Notes under the pieces: generated by a model | Told to the model about the DNA's origin: nothing | The model's input: the letters and a program-made list of their open reading frames with translations, nothing else | Databases searched by the model: none | NCBI GenBank assembly: GCA_963816775.1 | Contig: CAWFLX010000053.1 | Span: 19,932-83,931, forward strand | DNA from: JAFAXD01 sp963816775 | Lineage (GTDB): Bacteria; Pseudomonadota; Alphaproteobacteria; Rhizobiales; Xanthobacteraceae | Length of the DNA: 64,000 nucleotides | Direction: 5' to 3' | Part shown: positions 26,169 to 34,209 of the stretch, piece after piece | How the letters are laid out: each line of letters starts with the position of its first letter | Numbering within the stretch: the stretch's first letter is position 1 | Program-made: the position numbers and the translations under genes

Positions 26169-27011
26169 TTACCTACCCGAGAACTTCGGCTTCCGCTTTT
26201 CTGAAAACGCCGTCATGCCTTCCTTGTTATCGGACGTGCGGATCAAAACAGACTGACCAAGACGTTCGAGCTGCCGACCCGTTTCGGTGTCCACGTTTTG
26301 ACAGATGTTGATAATGTGTTTAGCCATGCCCAAAGCTTGAGGCGAGAGCGCAATAAGGCTCTGGGCCAAGTCAATGGATGACTTCATGAGCTCGTCTTGG
26401 CTAACGACATCTGTGACGAGTCCCACCTGCAAAGCTTTGTCGGCCGTAAATGGCCGAACCGCCATGACCATTTCTTTTAATCTTCCAATACCGATCATTT
26501 GAATCATTCGAGAGCAGGCGCCCGACGCCGGAATGACACCAAGCTGATTTTCCGGCAGCAGAAACTCCGCGTTAGTAGAGGCAACGCGGAAATCGCACGC
26601 GATTGCCATCTCAACACCACCGCCGGCACAAATTCCGTTCACAGCCGCGATGATCGGTTTCTCGATCGCCTCCATCTCATCAAAAAGCTCGTGGTTTGCT
26701 CGCACATAAGACCGATAGCCCGCGGTCGGAAGATTGTTTTCATAGTGGAGCCCGTCGATATCTCGACCTGCGCAAAACGCGCGACCAGCTCCCGTTATGA
26801 TGATGACGCGTATTTCATCGTCGAAGTTAGCGTCCCAAATGACCTGACGCATTTCGCGAATCATAAGTTCGTTGAAAGCGTTAAGCTTCCTTGGTCTGTT
26901 GAGTGTAACCAGCAACACCCGAGGAGCCGGATTTGATAGGATTATCGTTTCAAAGCTCGAAACGCGGTCGAGAAATCCGGCTGGTAGGCCTTTTGACGTC
27001 TTACGTGTCAT
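26169..27011 (-). CDS. Enoyl-CoA hydratase/isomerase (crotonase) family protein
   Basis: A 280-residue crotonase. Seen: RVLLVTLNRPRKLNAFNELM at residue 31, the CoA-site AGRAFCAGRDIDGL near 76, and the oxyanion-hole stretch ICAGGGVEMAIACDFRVAS near 127. ENQLGVIPASGACSRM near 153 has Glu at the position that holds an acidic catalyst. It acts on a CoA thioester, by hydration, isomerisation or retro-aldol cleavage. It closely resembles the crotonase at 37525 (shared PASGAC.RM and the end KRKPKF.G), so the two loci carry paralogous versions of one step. It is followed by the MarR and LigM-like genes and preceded by the ABC binding protein. Confidence 0.88.
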   Translation of the reverse strand: MTRKTSKGLPAGFLDRVSSFETIILSNPAPRVLLVTLNRPRKLNAFNELMIREMRQVIWDANFDDEIRVIIITGAGRAFCAGRDIDGLHYENNLPTAGYRSYVRANHELFDEMEAIEKPIIAAVNGICAGGGVEMAIACDFRVASTNAEFLLPENQLGVIPASGACSRMIQMIGIGRLKEMVMAVRPFTADKALQVGLVTDVVSQDELMKSSIDLAQSLIALSPQALGMAKHIINICQNVDTETGRQLERLGQSVLIRTSDNKEGMTAFSEKRKPKFSGR

Positions 27012-27073
27012 TCACTTGCTTCCACTTAAGCGTTGCTGACGCGAACGTAGGTTCATTGCGATCGAAACGTTGA

Positions 27074-28213
27074 CTACTCGACCGGATCGGCTGGAGCCCA
27101 ACTATTATCTTTCAGCTCAACCAATGCGACGGCTGAAGCATTGATCCCAACGTGGTTGCTCGAGGAGAAGCGCTGGTTGTGAATGCTCTCGACTACGGTC
27201 GTCTCCAACCATTGCTTAACCGAAGTGGGATCCTCCGGATTGGGCGAGGAGCGAAGAATTGCATCCGCCGTATCCGTTAGGAGCTTGCCCAGGACATTCA
27301 GCATATCCGGACGCTGGGAATAACGCTGTGTGTACTGTTCGTGAAAGCGGCGAGCCCGGGCCTGTTCGCCCGGATCTTTCATGATGTCCGGAACAATCCC
27401 CGACAGCGCGGTCCCTAGAAGTCGAGGGGGCTTTACATCTTTAATTAGCTGCACGAAGGCGTCGCTGATGTTGGCGTAGCTGACGATCAGTGGCTGCTCT
27501 AATCCCAAATTCTTAAATCCCTTGACGACGGTCACAGCGCCGCCACCCGAGTATGAGGAGTACACAAGCCGAACCCCCTTGCCGGCTACAGAGACGAGCT
27601 GCGTAGAGGCATCGTTGGCCTTGAGGTCAATTCTTTCAATAGTCACATCGATGTTACGCTTGGGAAAAACCTTCTTTGCGCTTTCGACCCCTACCTCGCC
27701 GCTGGCGTCAGTCGCAGCAACCATCCCTATTTTCGAAAGCCCGTTTGCCTGCATAAAATCGGCGATTGCTTCGGTTATGACTTCATCACTTGGACTTACT
27801 TGGAAATCATAAGTGCTAGGTGCTGGCACAACGTTGGGCGAGGCGATGATGAAAATCGGTCCTTGCCGCGTTAGCGGCTGGATCGCCCGAATACTAGCAG
27901 TAAGCGTATTTCCCAGAATGATGGAAGCGCCCTTTTCAATCATATCGCGAGCGCATGCTACGGCACGCTCCGGCCGGTTTTCATCATTGCAATTGATCAG
28001 TTGGACCTTGCGACCTCGGATGCCGCCGGCCGCGTTGACCTGTTCAACCCACATCTGGGTTGACTGATCGACCCTCACACCAACCGTCGCGACGGGGCCA
28101 GTCAACGGCACGACCTGTCCGACGATCCAAGGCTTGTTGTTCTGCGCTACTGCGCAGCTTACCGACCAAACGACCGAAACCACCGCAACTGCTACTGCTA
28201 TTTTAGTCTTCAT
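27074..28213 (-). CDS. ABC transporter substrate-binding protein (LivJ-like, aromatic-acid type)
   Basis: A 379-residue periplasmic protein. The signal peptide VAVAVVSVVWSVSCAVAQ is followed by PWIVGQVVPLTGPVATVG. GGIRGRKVQLINCNDENRPE and FIIASPNVVPAPSTYDFQVS are typical of branched-chain-amino-acid-type receptors that bind aromatic acids. GGGAGG precedes the ATG at 28213. It is a paralogue of the receptor at 33024-34166 (shared PNVVPAP, SPSDE, VAATDASGEVGV and LVYSSYSG). No permease or ATPase genes adjoin it, so it may share the importer encoded at 34210-37498. Confidence 0.9.
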   Translation of the reverse strand: MKTKIAVAVAVVSVVWSVSCAVAQNNKPWIVGQVVPLTGPVATVGVRVDQSTQMWVEQVNAAGGIRGRKVQLINCNDENRPERAVACARDMIEKGASIILGNTLTASIRAIQPLTRQGPIFIIASPNVVPAPSTYDFQVSPSDEVITEAIADFMQANGLSKIGMVAATDASGEVGVESAKKVFPKRNIDVTIERIDLKANDASTQLVSVAGKGVRLVYSSYSGGGAVTVVKGFKNLGLEQPLIVSYANISDAFVQLIKDVKPPRLLGTALSGIVPDIMKDPGEQARARRFHEQYTQRYSQRPDMLNVLGKLLTDTADAILRSSPNPEDPTSVKQWLETTVVESIHNQRFSSSNHVGINASAVALVELKDNSWAPADPVE

Positions 28214-28285
28214 AGCTTTCCTCCCAACTCGTTCCTTATCAATTCTTTGACAGTAGGTAGCGCCCGTTTTCGGTTCGCCCTATTC

Positions 28286-28408
28286 CTAGTTCCTTGCGCA
28301 GGATTTCGAGCTCCCTAGCAATTTCTCGACCGTTGCGGCTTCCAGTAACCGAAACGATTTTGCGTAGACGTTGGTGATTACATCGGCTTTCGCCGTTTGG
28401 GTCGGCAT
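28286..28408 (-). CDS. Possible 40-residue leader ORF or N-terminal gene remnant
   Basis: An ATG at 28408 lies just after GGAGGGG, the best ribosome binding site in the area, and opens MPTQTAKADVITNVYAK followed by SFRLLEAATVEKLLG. It stops at 28286, 73 bases before the ABC binding protein on the same strand. The phased repeats at 28430-28461 lie immediately upstream. The sequence was not recognised. It could be a leader peptide or the stump of a lost first gene of the operon. Confidence 0.4.
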   Translation of the reverse strand: MPTQTAKADVITNVYAKSFRLLEAATVEKLLGSSKSCARN

Positions 28409-28429
28409 GATCCCCTCCAATGTGTATTA

Positions 28430-28461
28430 TTTCATTTGCATCTAACAAGTTTCATATGCAA
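28430..28461. promoter_or_regulatory. Phased direct/inverted repeats, candidate MarR operator
   Basis: TTTCATTTGCA (28430-28440) and TTTCATATGCA (28450-28460) are direct repeats 20 bases apart, two helical turns. The same stretch also contains the inverted pair TTGCAT/ATGCAA (28436-28461). It lies in AT-rich DNA upstream of the minus-strand run (binding protein, crotonase, MarR, LigM-like), the expected place for its operator. Confidence 0.5.
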
Positions 28462-28815
28462 CTATATACTCTCCAGCCGGTTTCGCAACTCTGATTTGGG
28501 CCATGAATTGTAAGTGGACTATCGAGGTCGACGTGAGCGAACGCTCGAAAGCAAAGCACCCGGATAGCGCGCACTCGGGAATTTGGCGTTCTTGGCTTAT
28601 GGTGGGCGTCCTGACGGCTCGCTTAGAACCTGCCTTCGTTCACCGATGGGGCGCCGACTTCGCAAACAGCCTGAACGGGGAATCTATAAAATGGGTACCA
28701 GGAAAAAATGCCCGTGATCAGGCAAAGAGCCGACAGTTTTCAGAGGTCATTAACGAGAAGAATCGTGCTGGTCCGATAGAAACAGGCCGCACATATCCAT
28801 CGCAAGTCCCACGAG
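28462..28815. other. 350-base gap between convergent/divergent catabolic units
   Basis: The region left of the flavin oxidoreductase stop and upstream of the ABC binding protein promoter. A plus-strand open frame exists at 28503-28868, but it shows no domain or ribosome binding site and runs into the oxidoreductase gene, so it is not called. Confidence 0.4.
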
Positions 28816-29844
28816 CTACGCAACCAATGACTTCTTGTCATCGGTTGCCGCCGAGCTTCCATTCATAGCATGCGCAATCGCTGCAAAGCGGTCCATGGAT
28901 GACATAACTTGGTACTGCGGCATCATTCCGAAGTTGTGGATCGCAAGGACATGGTGGACATCCATCTCCGCCAGTTGCTTCAGCTTGCGAGTGACCGTCT
29001 GGACTCCGCCAATGAGCGAGAGGCCGGAACGCAGCACATCATCGTAAGTCTGCCGCTTGGCGTACAAACGCGTCGCCACATAGAGGTCAAATGGCGCGGC
29101 AGCTTGGACCTTCGCCTCGCCGTCATCGATGGCAACATGCGCGTGCAATGCCACAAGGACATCATTGTCATCGGGTTTGACGCCGGCATCACGTTGGCCT
29201 TTGCGAAATTCAGCAACGATGGCGCCAATTTCGTCAAAACTGTCGACCGAGGCATAGGGCACGCACATCATCTTCTGTCCCTTACTACCGAGGTGGTAGG
29301 CGCCCTCGCGGCGCAGGGTCGCGACGTAGATGGGCGGGGTCGGCATTTGCAACGGCATGACGTTGATCGCAACGTCATCCACCGTCAGATACTTTCCATG
29401 GAATGTAAATCGCTCGCCCGAGAGCGCCTTCGTCAATACTTGCAGCGCTTCATCGAAGCGCTCGCGCTTCTCGGCGGGATCGACACGGAAACCTTCGAAT
29501 TCGTGCTTCAAGTAGCCGGAGCCCACACCGAGAACGAGACGGCCCCCGGAAAGGATGTCGACCATCGAGTAGGTCTCCGCCACCGTCAGCGGGTTTCGGA
29601 ACGTCAGCACCGAGATCGACGTACCAAGTCGCAGCCGCCGCGTTCGCTGCGCCAGGCTAGCCAGAAAGACCGACGGATCGGGCACGGCCCCATATTCGTG
29701 GAAATGATGCTCTGCGAGAAAAAAGGCGTCGTAACCAAGGGCATCGGCGCGCTCGCCTTGAGCCATCACCTCTGCATAGAACTCCGGCACCGAACGACCC
29801 CGTCCTGGATAGTGGTCCTGCACCGACATGATCGAGTAGCGCAT
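28816..29844 (-). CDS. LLM-class (luciferase-like) flavin-dependent oxidoreductase
   Basis: A 342-residue barrel protein. Seen: MAQGERADALGYDAFFLAEH with HHFHEYGAVPDPSVFLA next to it (residues ~30-65), RLRLGTSISVLTFRNPLTVA near 78, and SGGRLVLGVGSGYLKHEF near 105, all characteristic of bacterial luciferase-like monooxygenases using reduced FMN or F420. The start at 29844 is chosen because the family begins there (MRYSIMSVQDHYPG); the longer frame would run into the IclR promoter. It is divergent from the IclR regulator, so is probably controlled by it. The substrate is unknown. It needs a partner flavin reductase not seen here. Confidence 0.87.
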   Translation of the reverse strand: MRYSIMSVQDHYPGRGRSVPEFYAEVMAQGERADALGYDAFFLAEHHFHEYGAVPDPSVFLASLAQRTRRLRLGTSISVLTFRNPLTVAETYSMVDILSGGRLVLGVGSGYLKHEFEGFRVDPAEKRERFDEALQVLTKALSGERFTFHGKYLTVDDVAINVMPLQMPTPPIYVATLRREGAYHLGSKGQKMMCVPYASVDSFDEIGAIVAEFRKGQRDAGVKPDDNDVLVALHAHVAIDDGEAKVQAAAPFDLYVATRLYAKRQTYDDVLRSGLSLIGGVQTVTRKLKQLAEMDVHHVLAIHNFGMMPQYQVMSSMDRFAAIAHAMNGSSAATDDKKSLVA

Positions 29845-29888
29845 CTGGGTTCCCACTTGATTATATATATTGTAATGCGTTATACGAG
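29845..29888. promoter_or_regulatory. AT-rich divergent promoter between LLM oxidoreductase and IclR genes
   Basis: The 44-base gap contains TTATATATATTGTAATGCG and the imperfect dyad TAATGCGTTA. It must hold both start sites and probably the IclR binding site. No exact boxes can be assigned. Confidence 0.4.
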
Positions 29889-30722
29889 GTGACACGCGTT
29901 CATACGGCTGGAGTGATCCCGTTGTCAAGCGAGGACCGTGAAGACGAAGCATCGCCGTCGACAGAGGCGCTCGGTATTCAATCAATCGAGGTTGGATTGA
30001 AACTCCTGCGCCCCCTGCTTGACGCTGGGAAGCCGCTCAACCTCAAAAGTCTTGCTGCCGGCGCAGGCTACGCGCCGCCGAAGGCGCATCGTTATCTCGT
30101 GAGTTTGATCCGCATGAAACTGGTGGCTCAGGATCCCGTCACCGGTCGTTACGGCCTCGGCAGTCTCGCTTTCGAGTTGGGACTTGCGGCGCTTGGATTG
30201 CTTGATCGCGACGCACTCGGTCGCGCGTCGCTTCGAGAAATAATGTCCGAGACTAGCCACACTGCGTGCCTCGTCACCTGGGCGAATGGCGGCGCCACCG
30301 TGGCGGCAGTCGAACCCGGCGTTGGATCGATTTTTCTCGGCATTCGCATTGGCTCGATCCTGTCGCTGCTGCGATCCGCAAGCGGCCAAGCATTCCTCGC
30401 CTATCTGCCTCGTGAAGCCACCAAGGAAATGCTGGCGAGAGAAATGCGCGAGACCAAAATGTCCAACGACGAGGTGAAGAAGCTAATCGAGCGGATAAGG
30501 CAAGAGGGCCTGACCCGGATCAGGGACACGATGATGGTCGGCCTGAGCGCGGTATCGGCGCCGGTATTCGACCACGACGGCCGCCTTGCTTATGTCATCA
30601 CATGCATGGGCCCGAGTAATACATTTGACACCAGCGCCGATGGGTCGATCGTCACGCTGATGCGGGCCAAGGCTCAGGACCTGTCCGCGCGGATGGGGTA
30701 CCGGACCAAAATGGCCGGATGA
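29889..30722 (+). CDS. IclR-family transcriptional regulator
   Basis: About 277 residues if the GTG at 29889 is used; a TTG some 14 codons later is an alternative. The N-terminal winged helix is SIEVGLKLLRPLLDAGKPLN, then LAAGAGYAPPKAHRYLVSLI. The effector domain shows SHTACLVTWANGGATVAAVE, GQAFLAYLPREATKEML and VSAPVFDHDGRLAYVITCMG. The fold is typical of regulators of protocatechuate, gentisate and phthalate genes. It heads a long plus-strand operon and is divergent from the LLM oxidoreductase, so probably regulates both in response to the imported acid. Confidence 0.87.
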   Translation: MTRVHTAGVIPLSSEDREDEASPSTEALGIQSIEVGLKLLRPLLDAGKPLNLKSLAAGAGYAPPKAHRYLVSLIRMKLVAQDPVTGRYGLGSLAFELGLAALGLLDRDALGRASLREIMSETSHTACLVTWANGGATVAAVEPGVGSIFLGIRIGSILSLLRSASGQAFLAYLPREATKEMLAREMRETKMSNDEVKKLIERIRQEGLTRIRDTMMVGLSAVSAPVFDHDGRLAYVITCMGPSNTFDTSADGSIVTLMRAKAQDLSARMGYRTKMAG

Positions 30723-30747
30723 GATTTTAAGGACAGAAGGAAACGCA

Positions 30748-31290
30748 ATGAGGATCAATTCGCTCCATCACTTCGCCTACCGCTGCCGCGATGCCGAAGA
30801 GACCCGGCATTTCTATGAGGACATCCTCGGCCTTCCGCTTAAACATGTGATCCGGCTGGACCACGTGCCATCGACCGGTGAGTATTGCCCGTACGTGCAC
30901 ATCTTCTTTCAGATGCGGGATGGATCATACATCGCGTTTTTCGATCTCGGCGATGACGTCCAGCCCCTGCCTTCGCCCAACACGCCCTCGTGGGTGAATC
31001 ACTTGGCGCTGGAGCTTTCCAGCAGGGATGAACTGATCTTAGCCAAACAGCGGCTCGAGGCCGCAGGCATCGAGGTCCTGGGCATCACTGATCACCACTT
31101 CATCAATTCGATCTACTTCTTCGACCCGAACGGCATTCGCCTCGAGCTGACCGTGCGAACCATCGAGGAGGAGGAGCTCGAGCGCCTCGGCAGCAATGCG
31201 GCTGCCCAACTTGCCGCCTGGAATGCCGAGAAGACCGCGGCTCGAAAGGCCGGACGCACCAACGCCTTGAGACGGGCACAAGCAAGCTGA
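30748..31290 (+). CDS. VOC-family (glyoxalase/extradiol-type) protein
   Basis: The 180-residue protein opens with SLHHFAYRCRDAEETRHFYE, continues VNHLALELSSRDELILAK near residue 83, and has YFFDPNGIRLELTV near 125. His7/8, His in VNHLALE and Glu in RLELTV give the metal triad of one complete VOC unit with two half-modules. A charged helical tail follows. It could be a one-domain ring-cleavage dioxygenase, isomerase or epimerase. An AGAAGGAAA stretch precedes the ATG. As second gene of the operon, before the UbiD decarboxylase, it probably acts early on the imported aromatic acid. Confidence 0.8.
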   Translation: MRINSLHHFAYRCRDAEETRHFYEDILGLPLKHVIRLDHVPSTGEYCPYVHIFFQMRDGSYIAFFDLGDDVQPLPSPNTPSWVNHLALELSSRDELILAKQRLEAAGIEVLGITDHHFINSIYFFDPNGIRLELTVRTIEEEELERLGSNAAAQLAAWNAEKTAARKAGRTNALRRAQAS

Positions 31291-31376
31291 CTAGGGGAAC
31301 CATGGGTGCCACGTCGCAACGGCACCCCGCAATCGCTAACACGCGTGCCTAAGTAACAGAAGACTGGGAGGATGGA

Positions 31377-32969
31377 GTGAACACAGCGCCAACTAACAGC
31401 ATGGCCATCAGGAATGACCCTATAGACCTCGAGGCATTCCGGCTCCGGCGCTTTCTCGACCTGCTACGCGATGAAGGCGAACTGGAGACCGTCTCCGAGC
31501 AGATCGACCTCGTCGATATCGGTTCTCGCCTCGACGGGAATCCCAAGGCGGTTCTCTTTAAAAAGCCCGGGCCGGGCGGAAAGTCCGATCTGCCCGTTGT
31601 CGGCAACGTTCTCGGGAGCCGCCGCCGGCTCGCGCTCGCTTTCGGCGTCGACGCGCCTGGCCTGCTCAAGGAGGTTCTTAAACGCACGGCACCGATTGCG
31701 CCTGTTGAAGTGCCAAGTTCGATGGCGCCTGTGCATCAAACAGTATGGACCGGAACGGATGCCGACTTCACCCGGCTGCCGGTGCACCTGCAGCACGGTC
31801 ATGACGGCGGCCCGTACATTTCCGCAAGCATCGACATCACCAAGAGCATCGACGGAAAGAAGCGAAATCTCGGATATCGCAGGCTGATGCTGCGTGGGCG
31901 CACCGAGGCCGGCGTCGATATGATCGCACCGAGCGACTTTCGCGCCATGTACCAGGAGTACGTCAGCCGCAAGGAGCGAATGCCCGTCGCCTTCATCGTG
32001 GGGTCTCATCCGGCCGACAGTGTCGCGGCCACCGCGATGTCGCTCATCGACGATGAAGTCGAGCTGATGGGAGCTTTACGCGGCTCGGCTGTCCCGCTCG
32101 TCCGGTGCGTCACCATCGATGCCATGGTGCCGGCCGATGCCGAGATCGTCCTCGAAGGTTACCTGGACGAACGCGGGTGGGTGGAACCCGAGGGGCCGTT
32201 CGGCGAATACGTCGGTTACTACGGCCGCATGAAGACAAACCCGGTGTTTCATCTCACGGCCATAACGATGCGAAGCGACGCGGTCATGCAAACCGCAACG
32301 ATCGGCGGTCGCTCCCTCGCATATACCGATACAGCGCAGCTCTGCGCTCTGCGTACGGAGGTCGCCGCATGGAGCGCGGTGATCACCGGCATTCGTGAAC
32401 CCGTGGCGATCTATGCGACACCATCGGCAGGCGGAATGTACAATCTGCGGCTCTCGCTGCGTCAGCGCTATCCTGGCGAGGTCCGTAACGCGATCGCATC
32501 GATCTTCGGGTCGAATGCCGATGTTAAACACGTTTTCGCGGTGGACGACGACATCGACATCTTCTCCGACGAGCAGATGGACTGGGCATTCGCAACCCGC
32601 TTCCAGGCTCACCGGGATCTTGTCGTGTCGAGCGGCTTTCGAACCATCCCGCTGGACCCCTCGCTCGACGGATCGGTTACCGGCGCCAAGGCAGGCTTCG
32701 ATCTGACGTTCCCGCTCGGTTGGAAGAAACTTACCGAATATCAGGTGCCCGAAGCGCCGAAGCTTGGCGCCTCGCGCAACATGACGGTGAAGGAAGCTCT
32801 CGCGCAAGGCCCCCAAAGCTTCAGGGATCTGATGGAGGCCACCGGAAGCCGGGATGGCCGCGACGTCCTCATCGCTCTCGACCAGGTGCGGCAGGACGTC
32901 GGCTTGGCAAGGACGTCCGATGGCCGCCACAAGCTTGCAGAGCGCAAGGATCAAGCCTCTTCAAACTAG
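31377..32969 (+). CDS. UbiD-family prenylated-FMN-dependent (de)carboxylase
   Basis: A 530-residue UbiD-type enzyme. The N-terminal region FRLRRFLDLLRDEGELETV is followed by DLPVVGNVLGSRRRLALAFG. The prFMN/metal region is ISASIDITKSIDGKKRNLGY, with YRRLMLRGRTEAGVDM. The catalytic Glu lies in VEPEGPFGEYVGYYG near residue 275. UbiD enzymes decarboxylate hydroxyaryl or aryl-acrylic acids, or carboxylate in reverse. GGGAGG lies before the GTG at 31377. The partner UbiX that makes the cofactor is not in the window. In this operon it probably decarboxylates a ring acid imported by the following ABC system. Confidence 0.9.
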   Translation: MNTAPTNSMAIRNDPIDLEAFRLRRFLDLLRDEGELETVSEQIDLVDIGSRLDGNPKAVLFKKPGPGGKSDLPVVGNVLGSRRRLALAFGVDAPGLLKEVLKRTAPIAPVEVPSSMAPVHQTVWTGTDADFTRLPVHLQHGHDGGPYISASIDITKSIDGKKRNLGYRRLMLRGRTEAGVDMIAPSDFRAMYQEYVSRKERMPVAFIVGSHPADSVAATAMSLIDDEVELMGALRGSAVPLVRCVTIDAMVPADAEIVLEGYLDERGWVEPEGPFGEYVGYYGRMKTNPVFHLTAITMRSDAVMQTATIGGRSLAYTDTAQLCALRTEVAAWSAVITGIREPVAIYATPSAGGMYNLRLSLRQRYPGEVRNAIASIFGSNADVKHVFAVDDDIDIFSDEQMDWAFATRFQAHRDLVVSSGFRTIPLDPSLDGSVTGAKAGFDLTFPLGWKKLTEYQVPEAPKLGASRNMTVKEALAQGPQSFRDLMEATGSRDGRDVLIALDQVRQDVGLARTSDGRHKLAERKDQASSN

Positions 32970-32978
32970 ACAATCGGC

Positions 32979-32999
32979 GAGGTTGACCAAATCAACCTC
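32979..32999. promoter_or_regulatory. Perfect hairpin between UbiD and ABC receptor genes
   Basis: GAGGTTGA-CCAAA-TCAACCTC is a perfect 8-base inverted repeat with a five-base loop, nine bases after the UbiD stop and ~24 before the receptor ATG, followed by AAAA. It has no U-tract, so it is more likely an mRNA-processing or stabilising hairpin, raising receptor levels over upstream genes, or an operator. Confidence 0.45.
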
Positions 33000-33023
33000 A
33001 AAACAGCTTACAGGGAGGGCCTC

Positions 33024-34166
33024 ATGAACGCGTTCAAGTATTCGATTGCGCTTGCCGCCATGGTCGCAGCGCTATTGCCGGGCCAGGCTGCGGCACAGAC
33101 GTCGAAGCCCTGGCTGATCGGTCAGGTGGTTTCCCTGACGGGGCCAGCGGCCAGTGTCGGCAGTGCGCTCGACAAGGTCGCCAAGATGTGGGTCGAGGAG
33201 GTCAACGCCGCCGGCGGTATCAAAGGCCACAAGGTGGAAATGGCGACCTGCAACGAGGAAAGCAAAGCCGAAAAGGCCGTCGCCTGCGCTCGTGAAATGA
33301 TCGACAATGGTGCCGTCATCATCATCGGCAACACGCTGACGGCCAGCCTTCACGCAATGCTGCCATTGGTGCGCAGGGGTCCGACCCTGTTGATCCCATC
33401 GCCGAATGTGGTGCCGGCCCCTGACACCTTCGCGTTCCAGGTCAGCCCCAGCGACGAGTACATTACTGAATCGGTCGCCAACTACATGAAGGCGAGCGGC
33501 CTCACCAAGATCGGCATGGTTGCGGCAACGGATGCGAGCGGCGAAGTCGGTGTAGCGAGCGCACGCAAGGTATTCCCAGCGTACGGCATCGAACTGAAGC
33601 TCGAACGCATTGACTTGCGCGCAACCGACGCCACGACCCAACTCGCATCGATCGCCGGCGATGACATCAAGCTTGTGTACTCGTCCTATTCCGGTGCCGG
33701 CGCGGTCACTGTCGTGAAGAGCTACAAGAATCTCGGCTTGCAGCAGCCGCTGATCGTCAGTTACGCCAACATCAGCCAAGCTTTCGCTGCACTCGTGAAG
33801 GACGTGAAGCCGCCGCGCCTCCTTGGCACCGCCGCGACGGCCATTGTTCCGGACGCGCTGAAGGATCCCGGTGAAAAGGCGCGTTCCAAGGCCTTCATGG
33901 CCGCCTATGCCAAGCGCTATTCGGAGCCGGCCGACATGCTCAACATGCTCGGGAAGGCTTCAATGGACGTTGCCGACGCAATTCTGCGCAATGTCCCAGA
34001 CCCCGGCAATGCTGAGGCGGTCAAGGCCTATCTGGAGTCGCACGTGGTCGAGAGCGTGCTGAACCAGCGCTTCTCGCCGAAAACCCACGTAGGGGTCGAC
34101 GCCTCCTCCGTCATCATCGTCGAACTGAAGGACGGCGCCTGGGTCCCGGCCGCTCTGGTGAAATAG
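33024..34166 (+). CDS. ABC transporter substrate-binding protein (LivJ-like, aromatic-acid type)
   Basis: A 380-residue receptor. The signal peptide ALAAMVAALLPGQAAAQ precedes PWLIGQVVSLTGPAASVG. GGIKGHKVEMATCNEESKAE and LLIPSPNVVPAPDTFAFQVS show the branched-chain-type binding fold used for benzoate- and coumarate-like acids. GGGAGG lies before the ATG. It is the first gene of a complete importer (receptor, LivH, LivM-LivG fusion, LivF) and is paralogous to 27074-28213. The bound acid is presumably the pathway substrate processed by the UbiD, ligase and crotonase genes of the same operon. Confidence 0.92.
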   Translation: MNAFKYSIALAAMVAALLPGQAAAQTSKPWLIGQVVSLTGPAASVGSALDKVAKMWVEEVNAAGGIKGHKVEMATCNEESKAEKAVACAREMIDNGAVIIIGNTLTASLHAMLPLVRRGPTLLIPSPNVVPAPDTFAFQVSPSDEYITESVANYMKASGLTKIGMVAATDASGEVGVASARKVFPAYGIELKLERIDLRATDATTQLASIAGDDIKLVYSSYSGAGAVTVVKSYKNLGLQQPLIVSYANISQAFAALVKDVKPPRLLGTAATAIVPDALKDPGEKARSKAFMAAYAKRYSEPADMLNMLGKASMDVADAILRNVPDPGNAEAVKAYLESHVVESVLNQRFSPKTHVGVDASSVIIVELKDGAWVPAALVK

Positions 34167-34209
34167 TCGGTAAGGCGCGCTCTTCGATCGCTCGAACTGC
34201 GACAAGCGA

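Noticed and set aside
28239..28448. A 69-codon minus-strand frame overlapping the candidate operator
   Set aside because: It starts upstream of the repeats with no ribosome binding site; the 40-codon frame at 28286-28408 has the better signal.
28503..28868. A 121-codon plus-strand open frame
   Set aside because: No ribosome binding site, no domain, and it runs into the 3' end of the LLM oxidoreductase gene.
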